Shown here: in pieces, positions 5,077-5,144 of the stretch | Layout of the letters: each line of letters begins with the position of its first letter | Numbering within the stretch: the stretch's first letter is position 1 | Assembly (NCBI GenBank): GCA_038532435.1 | Contig: JBCBAP010000125.1 | Span: forward strand, 1 to 5,144 | Source: JBCBAP01 sp038532435 | GTDB lineage: Bacteria; Pseudomonadota; Alphaproteobacteria; Rhodobacterales; Rhodobacteraceae | Length of the DNA stretch: 5,144 bases | Reading direction: 5' to 3' | The notes under the pieces: generated by a model | Told to the model about the DNA's origin: nothing | The model's database searches: none | Seen by the model: only the letters and a program-made list of their open reading frames with translations | Program-made: the position numbers and the translations under genes

Positions 5077-5144
5077 ATGGCTGATCTTAAAGCACTTGCA
5101 GAGCAAATCGTCGGTCTGACCCTGCTCGAAGCACAAGAACTGAA
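5077..5144 (+). CDS. rplL: 50S ribosomal protein L7/L12, N-terminal end (partial)
   Basis: Only 22 complete codons lie inside the window: MADLKALAEQIVGLTLLEAQEL. This is the N-terminal dimerisation segment of L7/L12, with the helical hairpin that docks on the L10 C-terminal helix; the flexible hinge and the factor-binding C-terminal domain lie beyond the right edge. L12 dimers recruit EF-Tu, EF-G, IF2 and release factors and stimulate their GTPase activity. The ATG has AGGA (5065-5068) at 8-nt spacing. The 71-nt rplJ-rplL spacer (5006-5076) shows no terminator and no convincing promoter, so rplL is read from the rplJ transcript. Confidence 0.96.
   Translation, partial: MADLKALAEQIVGLTLLEAQEL

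Overview
The window is chromosomal core DNA from a GC-rich alphaproteobacterium, most likely a member of the Rhodobacterales. This is inferred from protein sequence style (a 63-residue SecE, an L1 with a GPRNLMPNP signature, an L10 beginning MDRAQKE and carrying a doubled GAPASNIAG segment), from the high GC content, and from the gene order. No sequence search was run.

Layout, all on the + strand: the last 14 codons of an elongation factor Tu gene and its intrinsic terminator (1-98); a 163-nt gap with at most a weak promoter; yaaA (262-1047) and a ZntB/CorA-type metal transporter (1048-1959), joined stop-to-start with no gap; a tRNA-Trp gene with encoded CCA (2022-2097); secE (2127-2318); a 145-nt spacer with two hairpins; nusG (2464-2997); a 108-nt leader with a candidate L1-binding fold; rplK (3106-3534) and rplA (3538-4236), 3 nt apart; a 253-nt structured region with a row of four hairpins and then a candidate L10 leader; rplJ (4490-5005, GTG start); and the first 22 codons of rplL (5077 onward, cut by the window edge).

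Function: SecE is a core subunit of the protein export channel. NusG couples RNA polymerase to Rho or the ribosome. L11, L1, L10 and L12 build the two mobile stalks of the 50S subunit: the L1 stalk at the E site, and the L11/L10/L12 stalk that recruits translation factors, including the EF-Tu encoded just upstream. The tRNA-Trp sits in the same transcription direction. YaaA and the ZntB-like transporter are a separate module concerned with peroxide stress and divalent metals, placed between tuf and the trnW-secE-nusG block.

No exotic system is evident. The most interesting material is in the non-coding leaders: a possible 23S rRNA mimic before rplK, mutually exclusive pairings before rplJ, a hairpin row between rplA and rplJ, and near-identical GGGTCG/CGACCC hairpins ahead of both nusG and rplK.
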